A DNA stretch of 61,178 bases. Source: an uncultured Arachnia sp. Lineage in GTDB: Bacteria > Actinomycetota > Actinomycetes > Propionibacteriales > Propionibacteriaceae. The notes under the pieces are model-generated. The model was not told the origin of the DNA. It saw only the letters and a program-made list of their open reading frames with translations, and searched no databases. The first letter of the stretch is position 1. Each line of letters opens with the position of its first letter. The position numbers and the translations under genes were made by a program. The DNA is taken from NCBI GenBank assembly GCA_934636715.1, contig CAKUBE010000011.1:1-61178 (forward strand), given 5' to 3'. Below are positions 16,331 through 24,529 of this stretch, in pieces.

Positions 16331-16429
16331 CGGGGCCAAGCGCGGAAGCGCACGGTTCGGGGCGCGGGCGACACGGTGTCGCCGCCCGAGGGGTCCCGGT
16401 CCGCACCCAGACGTCTCCCAGGAGGACCA

Positions 16430-17059
16430 GTGCAGGACATCGAACGCCTCGACGACATGGCCGCGGCGTTCTCCGTCCTCGGCAGGTTCCACCGGGCCGC
16501 GCCCGACGAGCAGACGCTGCTGACGCTGTGGGAGCTGCTCGACGAATGGCCGCTGGACTCGAAGGACGCGCGGCTCGGGCTGGCGGAGCTGACCGCCTCG
16601 CGCCGGGAGACCGAGAGCAGCGACGCCATCCGCCGCGACCACGACCGCCTCTACGGCGACACCGCCGCCGCGGTCGTCCCTCCCTACGAGTCCGTGCACC
16701 GCGGCCTCGACGGCCTCGTGTTCGACGAGCAGACGCTCGAGGTGCGCGCCGCCTACCGCGGCCTCTCCCTCCAGGCCCCGCGGCTGAACCGGGAGCCCGA
16801 CGACCACATCGGCCTGGAGTTCGACTTCGTCGCCCGGTCCTGCCTCCGCGCCATCGACGCGCTCGATGCCGGCGACGAGGCCGAGGCCGAGCGCTTCATC
16901 GGGATCGGCGCCGCCTTCGTGCGCGACCACCTGCTTCCGTGGGCGCCGGAGATGCTGGCCACGGCGATCGGCCGGGCACACACGCACTTCATGCGCGGCG
17001 TCGGCCTGCTCTCCCTCGGCGCCCTCGCGTCCTACGTGGAGCTCGTGGACGCTTCCTGA
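16430..17059 (+). CDS. TorD/DmsD-type molybdoenzyme chaperone
   Basis: This 209-residue, mostly helical acidic protein resembles the TorD family that guards the Tat signal of molybdoenzymes until cofactor is inserted. The stretch PPYESVHRG followed by YRGLSLQAPRLNREPDDHIGLEFDF is the family core with conserved Pro, Asp and His. GTG 16430 is chosen because GGAGG lies 4 bases upstream; the longer frame from 16376 adds only low-complexity residues. It is divergent from dmsA, its presumed client. Confidence 0.85.
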   Translation: MQDIERLDDMAAAFSVLGRFHRAAPDEQTLLTLWELLDEWPLDSKDARLGLAELTASRRETESSDAIRRDHDRLYGDTAAAVVPPYESVHRGLDGLVFDEQTLEVRAAYRGLSLQAPRLNREPDDHIGLEFDFVARSCLRAIDALDAGDEAEAERFIGIGAAFVRDHLLPWAPEMLATAIGRAHTHFMRGVGLLSLGALASYVELVDAS

Positions 17060-17087
17060 ACAAGGATCCCTCGCGGCGAGGTGACGA

Positions 17088-18353
17088 TCAGAACTCCTCA
17101 TCCCCGATGCGCGCGATGTCCTGATCTGCGACGCCGTCCTCGTTCATGTCCTCGGAGCGGGCCTTCCGGGCGTCCCAGCGCAACAGGATCGCCGCGGCGA
17201 CCGCGGCGAGGAGCGTCGCGATCAGGATGGCGATCTTGGCCCCGGCGGTGTGCGTGCCGTCGGGGAAGGAGAGTTCGGCGATGAGCAGGGACACGGTGAA
17301 GCCGATGCCGGTGAGGAACCCCACGGGCAGGAGGTCTCGCAGGCCGATGGCGTCCGGGAGGCGCAGCGGGGTGAGCCTCGTCACCACCGCCGTGGTGCCG
17401 AGCACGCCGACGAGCTTGCCGACGACGAGGCCGAGGACGATCGCGGGGACCACGGGTTGCCCGAGCACGGCCGCGGGGCCGGCGCCGCTGACCAGCGAGA
17501 CGCCCGCCGAGAAGAACGCGAACACGGGCAGCGCGATCCCGGAGGAGAAGGGGCGGACGGCGTCGTCGAAGTCGTGGGTGCGGACGTGCTGCTCCCCGTG
17601 AACGGCCCGCGCGGGCACCGTGAAACCGAGCAGGACGCCGGCGATGGTGGCATGCACCCCCGACGCGTGCATGAAGCCCCAGGCGGCGAGCGCGAGCGGC
17701 AGGAGCAGCCACCAGCGGGGCCTGCGGGACCGCACGACGAGGCCGAACAGGATCACGAACCCGATCGCAGCGGCCAGGGCGACCGCGTCGATGGCCGAGG
17801 TGTAGAAGACGGCGATGACGATGATCGCGAGGAGGTCGTCGACCACCGCGAGGGTGAGCAGGAACGTGCGCAGCGCGCGCGGGAGGCCGCGGCCGAAGAT
17901 CGCGAGCACCGCCAGCGCAAACGCGATGTCCGTCGCGGTGGGGATCGCCCAGCCGTGCAGCGCCTCCCGGTCGCCGGCCAGGAGGATCACGGCGACGAAG
18001 AGCACGGCGGGGAGGGCCATGCCGCCGACGGCGGCGAGCACGGGAACGGCGGCCTCTCTCGGGTGGCGGAGGCTGCCGGCGACGAGCTCGTGCTTGAGCT
18101 CTACGCCGACGACGAAGAAGAACACCGCGAGCAGGCCGTCGGCGGCCCACGCCGACATCGGCAGACTCAGGTGGAGCGCGGCGGGGCCGACGGTGAAGTC
18201 CGACAGGGCGGCGTAGGCCTCGCGCCATGGCGAGTTCGCCCACAGCAGCGCCACGGCGGCGGCAACCAGCAGCAGGATCCCACTCGTGGCCTCCATCGTC
18301 ACCCATTGGTTGACGCGCCGGCGGGCATGAATCACACGGTCGAGCGGTGTCAC
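17088..18353 (-). CDS. nhaA: Na+/H+ antiporter NhaA
   Basis: NhaA (421 residues) exchanges sodium for protons and controls cytoplasmic pH. About twelve hydrophobic helices are present, with ATDIAFALAVLA and VDDLLAIIVIA, which hold the aspartates of the ion path, and the ELKHELV segment of the N-terminal half. GTG 18353 is chosen because AAGGAG lies 5 bases upstream; a longer frame to 18809 is antisense to the TetR gene. The C-terminal tail is acidic and charged. Confidence 0.95.
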   Translation of the reverse strand: MTPLDRVIHARRRVNQWVTMEATSGILLLVAAAVALLWANSPWREAYAALSDFTVGPAALHLSLPMSAWAADGLLAVFFFVVGVELKHELVAGSLRHPREAAVPVLAAVGGMALPAVLFVAVILLAGDREALHGWAIPTATDIAFALAVLAIFGRGLPRALRTFLLTLAVVDDLLAIIVIAVFYTSAIDAVALAAAIGFVILFGLVVRSRRPRWWLLLPLALAAWGFMHASGVHATIAGVLLGFTVPARAVHGEQHVRTHDFDDAVRPFSSGIALPVFAFFSAGVSLVSGAGPAAVLGQPVVPAIVLGLVVGKLVGVLGTTAVVTRLTPLRLPDAIGLRDLLPVGFLTGIGFTVSLLIAELSFPDGTHTAGAKIAILIATLLAAVAAAILLRWDARKARSEDMNEDGVADQDIARIGDEEF

Positions 18354-18427
18354 GGGATCTCCTTCTCCTGACGCCGCCGACGGGGTGCCTGCGACGACGT
18401 CGACCAGACTTCCCGACACGCCGCCGA

Positions 18428-19096
18428 CTACCTTACGTGACCGGCCGATCGGACGCGACGCATGGCGATATGGCCGGTTTCGTCCGGCCTCGCGAGCTGC
18501 CACGGCGGGGCGAGCGTCAGGTAGGTGTCGATGACCACCTCGGGCGGATCGGCAAGATCGGTGTCCAGCCAGGCCTTGATCATCGCGATGCTGCCGCGCA
18601 CCTGCTGCTGGACGGCCATGGTGCGCCACAGCGGCGTGACGTGCGGCTCGGTGAACTGCGCGACGACGGCGTCGACGGAGCGGGTCGCCACCGACTCCAG
18701 GTACCGCACCAGCGACGACAGCGCGAAGGAGCTCGTGGCCAGCAGCGTCTCGTAGACCGCGCGGTGCTCCCGGACGTGCTCCAACAGCACCGTGTACGCC
18801 TTCCGCCACAGCTCCACGTACTCGACGCCGGGCACCGTCATCTCGTCGGCGAGGGCGTCCAGCCGCGGGGCGAGCCGGTCGACGAGCGTGTCGGCCAACA
18901 GCTGCGCGGGCGACGACGAGTGCGAGTAGAACGTCGTCCGCGACACCCCCGCGGCCGAGGCCAGCTGCGAGACGGAGATCTCGTCGGCGGGCACCTCCGC
19001 CGCCAGCTCGAACAACGCGGAGACGAGGCTGGCACGCACCCGGAGGTACCGGGGGTCCTCCTCCGTGACCCGCCTTCGCCCCTGGGCCTCACTCAT
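18428..19096 (-). CDS. TetR-family transcriptional regulator
   Basis: This 222-residue regulator has an N-terminal helix-turn-helix (about residues 20-65) containing ADEISVSQLASAAGVSRTTFYSHSSS, the TetR signature pattern, and a helical C-terminal ligand domain of TetR_C type. Its ATG lies inside the end of the Fic gene (8-base overlap), so the two are co-transcribed. It could control fic or nhaA; no ligand can be inferred. Confidence 0.9.
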   Translation of the reverse strand: MSEAQGRRRVTEEDPRYLRVRASLVSALFELAAEVPADEISVSQLASAAGVSRTTFYSHSSSPAQLLADTLVDRLAPRLDALADEMTVPGVEYVELWRKAYTVLLEHVREHRAVYETLLATSSFALSSLVRYLESVATRSVDAVVAQFTEPHVTPLWRTMAVQQQVRGSIAMIKAWLDTDLADPPEVVIDTYLTLAPPWQLARPDETGHIAMRRVRSAGHVR

Positions 19097-20090
19097 CCGG
19101 ATCCTCGACCACGACCCAGCGGCCCGTCTTGGGCGGACCGACGCGACGAACCCGTCCCTCGGCCTTCAGCTGGCTGAGATGACGCTCGACAGTGCGCGCT
19201 GTCTTGCCCAGAAGCCCGGCGAGAGCCGCAGCACTCAACGTCGAGTCCGACCGGAGTAGGTCGATCAGCCTGGCTTTTACTCCGACATTTATACCGACGT
19301 TTACTCCGACATCCTGACGCCGTGCCTGCGCCTCGTACTCGCCGAGCGACTCACCGATGACATCCAACATGTACTCGATGAAGGGCGCCGCGTCGATCTC
19401 CGGCTCGCGTGATGCTTGGAGCGCACGGTAGTAAGCGCCCTGGTTTCGGCGAATCATGGTCTCGGTCGGCATCCACGCGAAAGCCGAACGCCAACGGCTG
19501 AGGATCAACGTTTGCCACAGCCGCCCGATCCGCCCGTTTCCATCTCGGAACGGGTGGATGTGCTCAATCAGAAAGTGCACGGCACTGGACACGACGACCG
19601 GGTGATCGCTGCTTCCGGCAGCCCATTCGAGAAGCTCGCCCACCAACCGCGGCACCTTCTCCACGCGCGAACCCGTATGCAGCACGGTTCCGTCGACGCC
19701 GACGATCTCCACCTCGACGGTGCGGAACTCGCCCGCCTCCGGCTGAAGCCCTGCGGTCAACAACCCATGGGCACGTAGAAGGTCGTCGACTCTCAACGGG
19801 TCAAGTTCGGGGAGCGCGTCGTAAGCCGCAAGCGCGTTCGCGACCTCGAGCACCTCCCGCGGTGCGGCATGTACCGGGAGGCCGTCAGCCAGCGCCTCCA
19901 CCTGCGCCAAGGTCAGCCGGTTTCCCTCAATCGCCGTTGACGAATGGACAGACCCGATCCGGTTGCTGCGCCGAAGCTCCAAGGCTTGACCAGACCGCTC
20001 CTCCAACACGCCGATGCGCCCGAGCGATTCCACAATGCGCTCGATCCGGTCCGCCCACTCCGGGCGGCGGCTGTAGAACTCGGGGATCAT
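19089..20090 (-). CDS. Fic-domain protein with C-terminal winged helix
   Basis: This 333-residue Fic-family enzyme probably transfers AMP or a related group from a nucleotide to a protein. The catalytic motif HPFRDGNGR is at 179-187. The N-terminal inhibitory motif SxxxEG (Ser51-Gly56 in SSTAIEGN) is present, so it is a self-inhibited class II-type Fic protein. Residues about 255-270 are a short tandem linker (VGVN/VGIN/VGVK), followed by a winged-helix DNA-binding domain. It is not paired with a recognised antitoxin; the overlapping downstream gene is a TetR regulator. A TAGGGT box 7 bases before ATG suggests a leaderless message. Confidence 0.9.
   Translation of the reverse strand: MIPEFYSRRPEWADRIERIVESLGRIGVLEERSGQALELRRSNRIGSVHSSTAIEGNRLTLAQVEALADGLPVHAAPREVLEVANALAAYDALPELDPLRVDDLLRAHGLLTAGLQPEAGEFRTVEVEIVGVDGTVLHTGSRVEKVPRLVGELLEWAAGSSDHPVVVSSAVHFLIEHIHPFRDGNGRIGRLWQTLILSRWRSAFAWMPTETMIRRNQGAYYRALQASREPEIDAAPFIEYMLDVIGESLGEYEAQARRQDVGVNVGINVGVKARLIDLLRSDSTLSAAALAGLLGKTARTVERHLSQLKAEGRVRRVGPPKTGRWVVVEDPDE
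19276..19311 (-). repeat. three in-frame 12-bp tandem repeats in fic
   Basis: The units at 19276-19287, 19288-19299 and 19300-19311 differ at two or three bases and encode the Val-Gly-(Val/Ile)-Asn linker before the winged helix. The unit length is a multiple of 3, so copy changes keep the frame. Confidence 0.75.
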
Positions 20091-20097
20091 GAGTCAA

Positions 20098-20103
20098 ACC
20101 CTA
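20098..20103 (-). promoter_or_regulatory. -10 element (TAGGGT) for fic
   Basis: TAGGGT lies 7 bases before the fic ATG on the minus strand, identical to the box before moaA, the M20 peptidase gene and pabC. Confidence 0.45.
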
Positions 20104-20140
20104 GAACCGACTACCGACATTTCCTTCTGCGCCCGAAAAC

Positions 20141-20185
20141 ACGTCGGCGCCGGTGGTCTCGAAACGGGACCACCGGCGCCGACGT
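20141..20185 (-). terminator. intrinsic terminator of the nar/narK genes
   Basis: A perfect 18-bp stem (20141-20158 with 20168-20185) and a 9-base loop lie directly after the narK stop. Reading on the minus strand, the stem is followed by GTTTTC, a short U-tract. Confidence 0.75.
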
Positions 20186-20195
20186 GAGTCAGGCG

Positions 20196-21584
20196 TCAGC
20201 TCTTCTTCGGGGCTCCCGGGCGGGCGTAGCGCCACCAGGTGATCGCGATGCACATCACCGCCCACACAGCACCGATCCAGTAGAAGGTCGTCGGCGACAT
20301 CAGGGTCAGGCCCACGCCGAACAGGAACGGGCCGAACGCGGCGATGGCGCCGGTCCAGCCGATCACGCCGCCGGCCTGGCGGCGCTCGAAGATCATCGGC
20401 ATCTGCTTGAACGTCGACGCGTTGCCGATGCCCGAGAACAGGAAGATCAGCAGCATGCCCCACAGGAACTGGTTGAACCCGCCCTGCAGCGCCGCGGCGC
20501 TCGAGGTGTCCGGGGTCAGGCCGGGGATGGTGTAGATGATCGAGCCGAGGATGCCGATGCCGGAGATCAGCGTCCAGATCGCGCCACCCATCCGGTCGGT
20601 GAGCGGCGCGAAGACGATGCGCGCGCCCGCGCCGATCAGCGGACCGAGGAACACGAACTTCACCGGATCCGGCACCGAGTACCCGTCGACCAGCACCTTG
20701 GCCGCAGCCCCGGCCCCCTCGACGATGTCGGCGTTGCCCGTGCCGTACAGGTTGGCCATGAGCAGGCCGAACTGCGCCGACAGGCCGGAGAACGTGCCGA
20801 AGGTCATGATGTAGAGGATCGTCATCCACCAGGTGTCCTGGTTGCTGAAGATGTCGAACTGCTGCTTGATGCTGGCCTTGACCGGCACCGACTTCAACAC
20901 GATGTAGGCCCAGATGGCGCCGACGATGATGAACGGGATGTAGACGAGCGCCGAGTTCTGGTACCAGACGACGACGGGATCCTTGCCCGCGACCGCCATG
21001 GTCTGCGAGCCCAGGAACGAGAACATGCCGAAGCTGATCAGCCACGGCGTCAGCAGCTGCACCAGCGAGACGCCGAAGTTGCCGATGCCCGCCTGGAGGC
21101 CCAGAGCCGTGCCCTGCATGCGCTTCGGGAAGAAGTACGACGTCGACGGCATGAAGCCGGAGAACGCGCCGCCGCCGATGCCCGCCAGGAACGAGAGGCC
21201 CATCAGGCGCCAGTAGGGCACGTCGGGGTTGGTGACCTCGAAGCCCCAGCCCAGCACGGGCAGGATCAGCAGCAGGGTGGTGAGGGTCACCAGCTTGCGG
21301 GTGCCGATCTTGGGCGGCAGCACCATCCAGACCAGGCGGAGAAGGCCTCCCGACAGGCCGGGCATGGCGGCCAGCCAGTACAGCTGCGCCTTGGTGAACT
21401 CGAAGCCGAGGGCGTTCAGCTTCGGCACGATCGCGCTGGGCAGGAACCAGGCGGCGAAGCACAGCGTCAGCGTGAAGGTGGAGACGGTGAGCGTGTTCCA
21501 CGCGAGCTTCTTGTCCCACTTGCTCTCGTCCTCGGGATCCCAGGCGACGAGCCAGTCGCCCTTGGTCTCTGTTGCGGCGCTCAT
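20196..21584 (-). CDS. narK: nitrate/nitrite transporter NarK, second copy
   Basis: This is a 462-residue major facilitator protein with about twelve hydrophobic helices and the nitrate-family glycine-rich segment GIGNFGVSLVQLLTPW. It probably moves nitrate in or exchanges nitrate for nitrite across the membrane for the adjacent respiratory reductase. Its ATG overlaps the stop of the first narK copy by 4 bases (ATGA). Paired NarK proteins often divide the work between proton-nitrate symport and nitrate/nitrite antiport; which is which is not clear from sequence reading alone. Confidence 0.92.
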   Translation of the reverse strand: MSAATETKGDWLVAWDPEDESKWDKKLAWNTLTVSTFTLTLCFAAWFLPSAIVPKLNALGFEFTKAQLYWLAAMPGLSGGLLRLVWMVLPPKIGTRKLVTLTTLLLILPVLGWGFEVTNPDVPYWRLMGLSFLAGIGGGAFSGFMPSTSYFFPKRMQGTALGLQAGIGNFGVSLVQLLTPWLISFGMFSFLGSQTMAVAGKDPVVVWYQNSALVYIPFIIVGAIWAYIVLKSVPVKASIKQQFDIFSNQDTWWMTILYIMTFGTFSGLSAQFGLLMANLYGTGNADIVEGAGAAAKVLVDGYSVPDPVKFVFLGPLIGAGARIVFAPLTDRMGGAIWTLISGIGILGSIIYTIPGLTPDTSSAAALQGGFNQFLWGMLLIFLFSGIGNASTFKQMPMIFERRQAGGVIGWTGAIAAFGPFLFGVGLTLMSPTTFYWIGAVWAVMCIAITWWRYARPGAPKKS

Positions 21585-22924
21585 ACGGTGGCCTCCTCAA
21601 GGGGACGGTCGATGCTGCCGGCCAGTTCCGGGGCCTTCTCGTGCAGCATCTTGACGATAGTGATGTGCATCCAGGCGGCGCATATGGCCACCAGGACGAA
21701 GATGCAGAAGAACGTGGAGCTCGGGAACCCCGACCACGTCTTCGTGTAGGCGAACAGCGGCGGCAGGAAGAAGCCGCCGAGGCCGCCGAGCATGCCGACG
21801 AGGCCGCCGACGGAGCCGACGTTGTCGGGGAAGTACTCCGGGATGTGCTTGAACACGGCGGCCTTGCCGAAGCCCATGGCGCAGCCGAGGAGGAACACCA
21901 GGATCACGAACCACACGATGTGAATCTGGTAGTGCAGGTGCGTCGTCTGCTCCCCGCTCGGGTGAACGATGGTGATGAACCCATTGGGCATCATCAGGAT
22001 GCCGCTGGTCAGCAGCATCAGGCCGAAGGTGACGTACATGACCTTGCGGGCGCCCCAGCGGTCGCTCATCCAGCCGCCGACGGGCCGCAGCAGCGAAGCC
22101 GGGAAGATGAAGGTGGCGGTCAGCAGGCCGGCGACGGTGAGGCTCACGCCGAAGTTGTCGACGTAGTACTTCGGCAGCCACGCCGACAGCGCCACGTAGG
22201 CGCCGAACACGGCCACGTAGTACAGCGAGAAGCGCCACACGCGGACGTTGCTGAGCGGCGCGAGCATCTGCTTCAGCGTGCGCGTCGGGCCGGGAGCGCG
22301 GTCCACGCGCGGCACGATCACCCAGGTGAGCACGCCGACGACCACCAGCAGCACGGCGTAGATGACGGGGATGAGCCGCCACCCGCCCTGGATGCCGAGG
22401 ACGTAGGTGGCCCCCGCGGTCCCGGCGATCAGCGGCGGGCCGATGAACTTGGTGACCGATGCGCCCACGTTGCCCGCGCCGAACACGCCGAGGGCCAGGC
22501 CCTGGCGATCCTTGCTGAACCACGCGGAGTTCCAGGTGGTGCCGACGGAGAACAGGTTGCCCGCGAAGCCGACGAGGAACGCGAGCACCAGCAGCCACAT
22601 GTAGCTCTGCGCGAAGCTCACCATGTAGGCGGGGATGGCGGTGGCGAACAGCAGGAACAGCGTGACCTTCCGGCCGCCGATCCGGTCCGCGATGATCCCG
22701 GCCGGGAGCCGCCACATGGATCCGTTGAGGACGGCAACGGCAGAGATCCAGCTCAGCTGCTCGTCGCTCAGCCCGAACTCCTTCTGGATCGGGACGCCGA
22801 GGATGCCGAACATCAGCCACACCGCGAACATCAGTGTGAACGCGATGGTGGACATGGTCATGACGCGCCCCGCGCCCGTGCCGGTCTCGTGGATCGGGGG
22901 GACCTCGATGAGGTTCTTACTCAC
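21581..22924 (-). CDS. narK: nitrate/nitrite transporter NarK, first copy
   Basis: This major facilitator protein (447 residues from GTG 22924) has about twelve helices and the family segments GAGNVGASVTKFIGPP and LNGSMWRLPAGIIADRIGGRK. It belongs to a different NarK subgroup from the downstream copy. The start is uncertain: GTG 22924 gives a normal N-terminus, while TTG 22960 would add 12 residues rich in Pro and Glu. It follows narI with a 175-base gap that contains a palindromic repeat, so it may have its own promoter. Confidence 0.9.
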   Translation of the reverse strand: MSKNLIEVPPIHETGTGAGRVMTMSTIAFTLMFAVWLMFGILGVPIQKEFGLSDEQLSWISAVAVLNGSMWRLPAGIIADRIGGRKVTLFLLFATAIPAYMVSFAQSYMWLLVLAFLVGFAGNLFSVGTTWNSAWFSKDRQGLALGVFGAGNVGASVTKFIGPPLIAGTAGATYVLGIQGGWRLIPVIYAVLLVVVGVLTWVIVPRVDRAPGPTRTLKQMLAPLSNVRVWRFSLYYVAVFGAYVALSAWLPKYYVDNFGVSLTVAGLLTATFIFPASLLRPVGGWMSDRWGARKVMYVTFGLMLLTSGILMMPNGFITIVHPSGEQTTHLHYQIHIVWFVILVFLLGCAMGFGKAAVFKHIPEYFPDNVGSVGGLVGMLGGLGGFFLPPLFAYTKTWSGFPSSTFFCIFVLVAICAAWMHITIVKMLHEKAPELAGSIDRPLEEATV

Positions 22925-23044
22925 TGACGGTGGTCTCTCTGTCGGTGGATTTTGTTCCAACTATTTGTAGATAGGGCACAAGTCTGCACAGTGCCCCACG
23001 CCGGTTCGGACGCGGGGCCGGTTAAGTGCTGGGGTCGGGTTCAT

Positions 23045-23097
23045 TCGTTTCGACACGACGCCGGGGCTTCGCCCTGGGCGTCGGCTCAACGAGCGGT
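23045..23097. repeat. palindromic intergenic repeat, copy B
   Basis: This copy runs from GTTTCGACACGACG to CGGCTCAACGAGCGGT directly beyond the narI stop. It belongs to the same family as the copies at 8458 and 42265 and could end or process the narGHJI transcript before narK. Confidence 0.65.
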
Positions 23098-23099
23098 AG

Positions 23100-23858
23100 C
23101 TACCGCCGCGTCTTCTCGTTGTCGCGGGTGCCGATCGGGTCCCAGCCGCGGCCCTTGACCGTCTGCGAGTGCTGCGGGGCGACGTCGCGCGAGCGGTAGA
23201 CGATGTAGGGGCGGAACAGGTAGTGCAGCGGCGCGGAGAACGCGTGGACGAGGCGCGTGAACGGGATCATGGCGATCAGCAGCAGCGCGATGACGATGTG
23301 CGCCTGGAACTGCCAGGTCGCCTCCCCCATCGCCTCGACGTTGGGCTGGAACACGAAGAGCGAGCGGAACCAGACCGACACCGTCTCGCGGTAGTTGTGC
23401 TCCTCCCCCGTCGGCGTCTTGTCGCCGGTCAGCGTCGCGACCATGCCCAGGCCCACGGCCAGCGCCAGCACCAGGTACATGACCTTGTCGTTGACGGTCG
23501 TCGCGCGGAACACCGCGGTCTGCGTGCGGCGCCGGTAGATCAGCAGCGCCAAGCCCACCACCAGCGCGACGCCCGCGAGGCCGCCGCCGTAGAACGCGCC
23601 CATGTGGTACATGTGCTGGTCGATCCCGATCCAGTCGGTGAGCGCCTTGGGGATGATCAGGCCGACGACGTGGCCCAGGAACACCGCGAGCAGCGCGAAG
23701 TGGAACAGCGGCGAGGCGAACTTCAGCAGCCTCGACTCGTACAGCTGCGACGACCGGGTGGTCCACCCGAACTGGTCATAGCGGTACCGCCAGAACAGGC
23801 CCCCGAAGAAGACCAGCGCCACGATGTAGGGGAAGACGCCCCAGAGGAAGGTACCCAT
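23100..23858 (-). CDS. narI: respiratory nitrate reductase gamma subunit NarI
   Basis: NarI (252 residues) is the cytochrome b subunit that oxidises quinol on the outer face and passes electrons to NarH. Five hydrophobic helices are visible. The heme-ligand histidines lie in LFHFALLAVFLGH near helix 2 and in the late segments FQAHIVIALL and LVHAFSAPLHYLFRP, as in the family. It starts just after the narJ stop. Confidence 0.95.
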   Translation of the reverse strand: MGTFLWGVFPYIVALVFFGGLFWRYRYDQFGWTTRSSQLYESRLLKFASPLFHFALLAVFLGHVVGLIIPKALTDWIGIDQHMYHMGAFYGGGLAGVALVVGLALLIYRRRTQTAVFRATTVNDKVMYLVLALAVGLGMVATLTGDKTPTGEEHNYRETVSVWFRSLFVFQPNVEAMGEATWQFQAHIVIALLLIAMIPFTRLVHAFSAPLHYLFRPYIVYRSRDVAPQHSQTVKGRGWDPIGTRDNEKTRR

Positions 23859-23860
23859 TG

Positions 23861-24529
23861 TCAGCCTCCTTGCCTGGCCCCGGCCAACTCCTGGCCGGTC
23901 GTCGGGAACGGGGTGGTGTTGATGAAGGGCTCGAGCCCGACGAGTTCGCTCGGCCGGTTGCCGAGCAGTTTCTGGACCTCGGCCCGCGTCTGGGGAGATG
24001 GCCCGCCGAGCGTGTCGCAGACCGCGGCGACGACGCCCGCGTGCGGCAGCTTGTCCTTGACCAGCCCCAACCGCAGCAGCTCGAGCGACGCGCGATACGT
24101 GTTGAGCAGCGCGACGCCCAGCGCGGGCGCCCCGTTCGCGGCGAACTCCAGCACCATCGGCAGGTAGTCGGGCAGCTCGCCGTCGAGGTCGACGAGCAGG
24201 CCCGAGTCGCGGTAGGTCTGCTTGATCGCGGCCAGCACCTCGCCGCGGCGGCGGGTGTCGCCGTCGGTCCAGTACGTGAGGTGCAGCGCGTGCCGGCGCG
24301 AGAGGTCGAACTCCTGCACGTGCCAGGCCTGCGCCTCCATCGGGGCCATCGACCGCAGGTGCTCAAGCACCGGCTCGAAGGGGCCCAGCGCGCCGGCCTC
24401 GGTGAGCGCCTCCTCCACCAGCGGCAGCCGACTGAGCGTCTCGTCGTCCGGATAGGAGAGCACGACGGCGGCCGCGGCGTAGAGCACGCGGTCGCGGCGC
24501 GGCGGCGGGGCGGGCAGCTTGAGCGCCAT
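23861..24529 (-). CDS. narJ: nitrate reductase assembly chaperone NarJ
   Basis: NarJ (222 residues) is the cytoplasmic chaperone that holds NarGH until the molybdenum cofactor is inserted. The family pattern is seen in LSYPDDETLSRLP near the start, EFDLSRRHALHLTYW in the middle (the NarJ/TorD core) and DYLPMVLEFAA. ATG 24529 overlaps the narH stop by one base (TGATG); the longer open frame upstream is antisense-like shadow of narH. Confidence 0.94.
   Translation of the reverse strand: MALKLPAPPPRRDRVLYAAAAVVLSYPDDETLSRLPLVEEALTEAGALGPFEPVLEHLRSMAPMEAQAWHVQEFDLSRRHALHLTYWTDGDTRRRGEVLAAIKQTYRDSGLLVDLDGELPDYLPMVLEFAANGAPALGVALLNTYRASLELLRLGLVKDKLPHAGVVAAVCDTLGGPSPQTRAEVQKLLGNRPSELVGLEPFINTTPFPTTGQELAGARQGG

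Noticed and set aside
18354..18809. N-terminal extension of NhaA
   Set aside because: The added residues are antisense to the TetR gene, and an excellent AAGGAG site marks GTG 18353 as the start.
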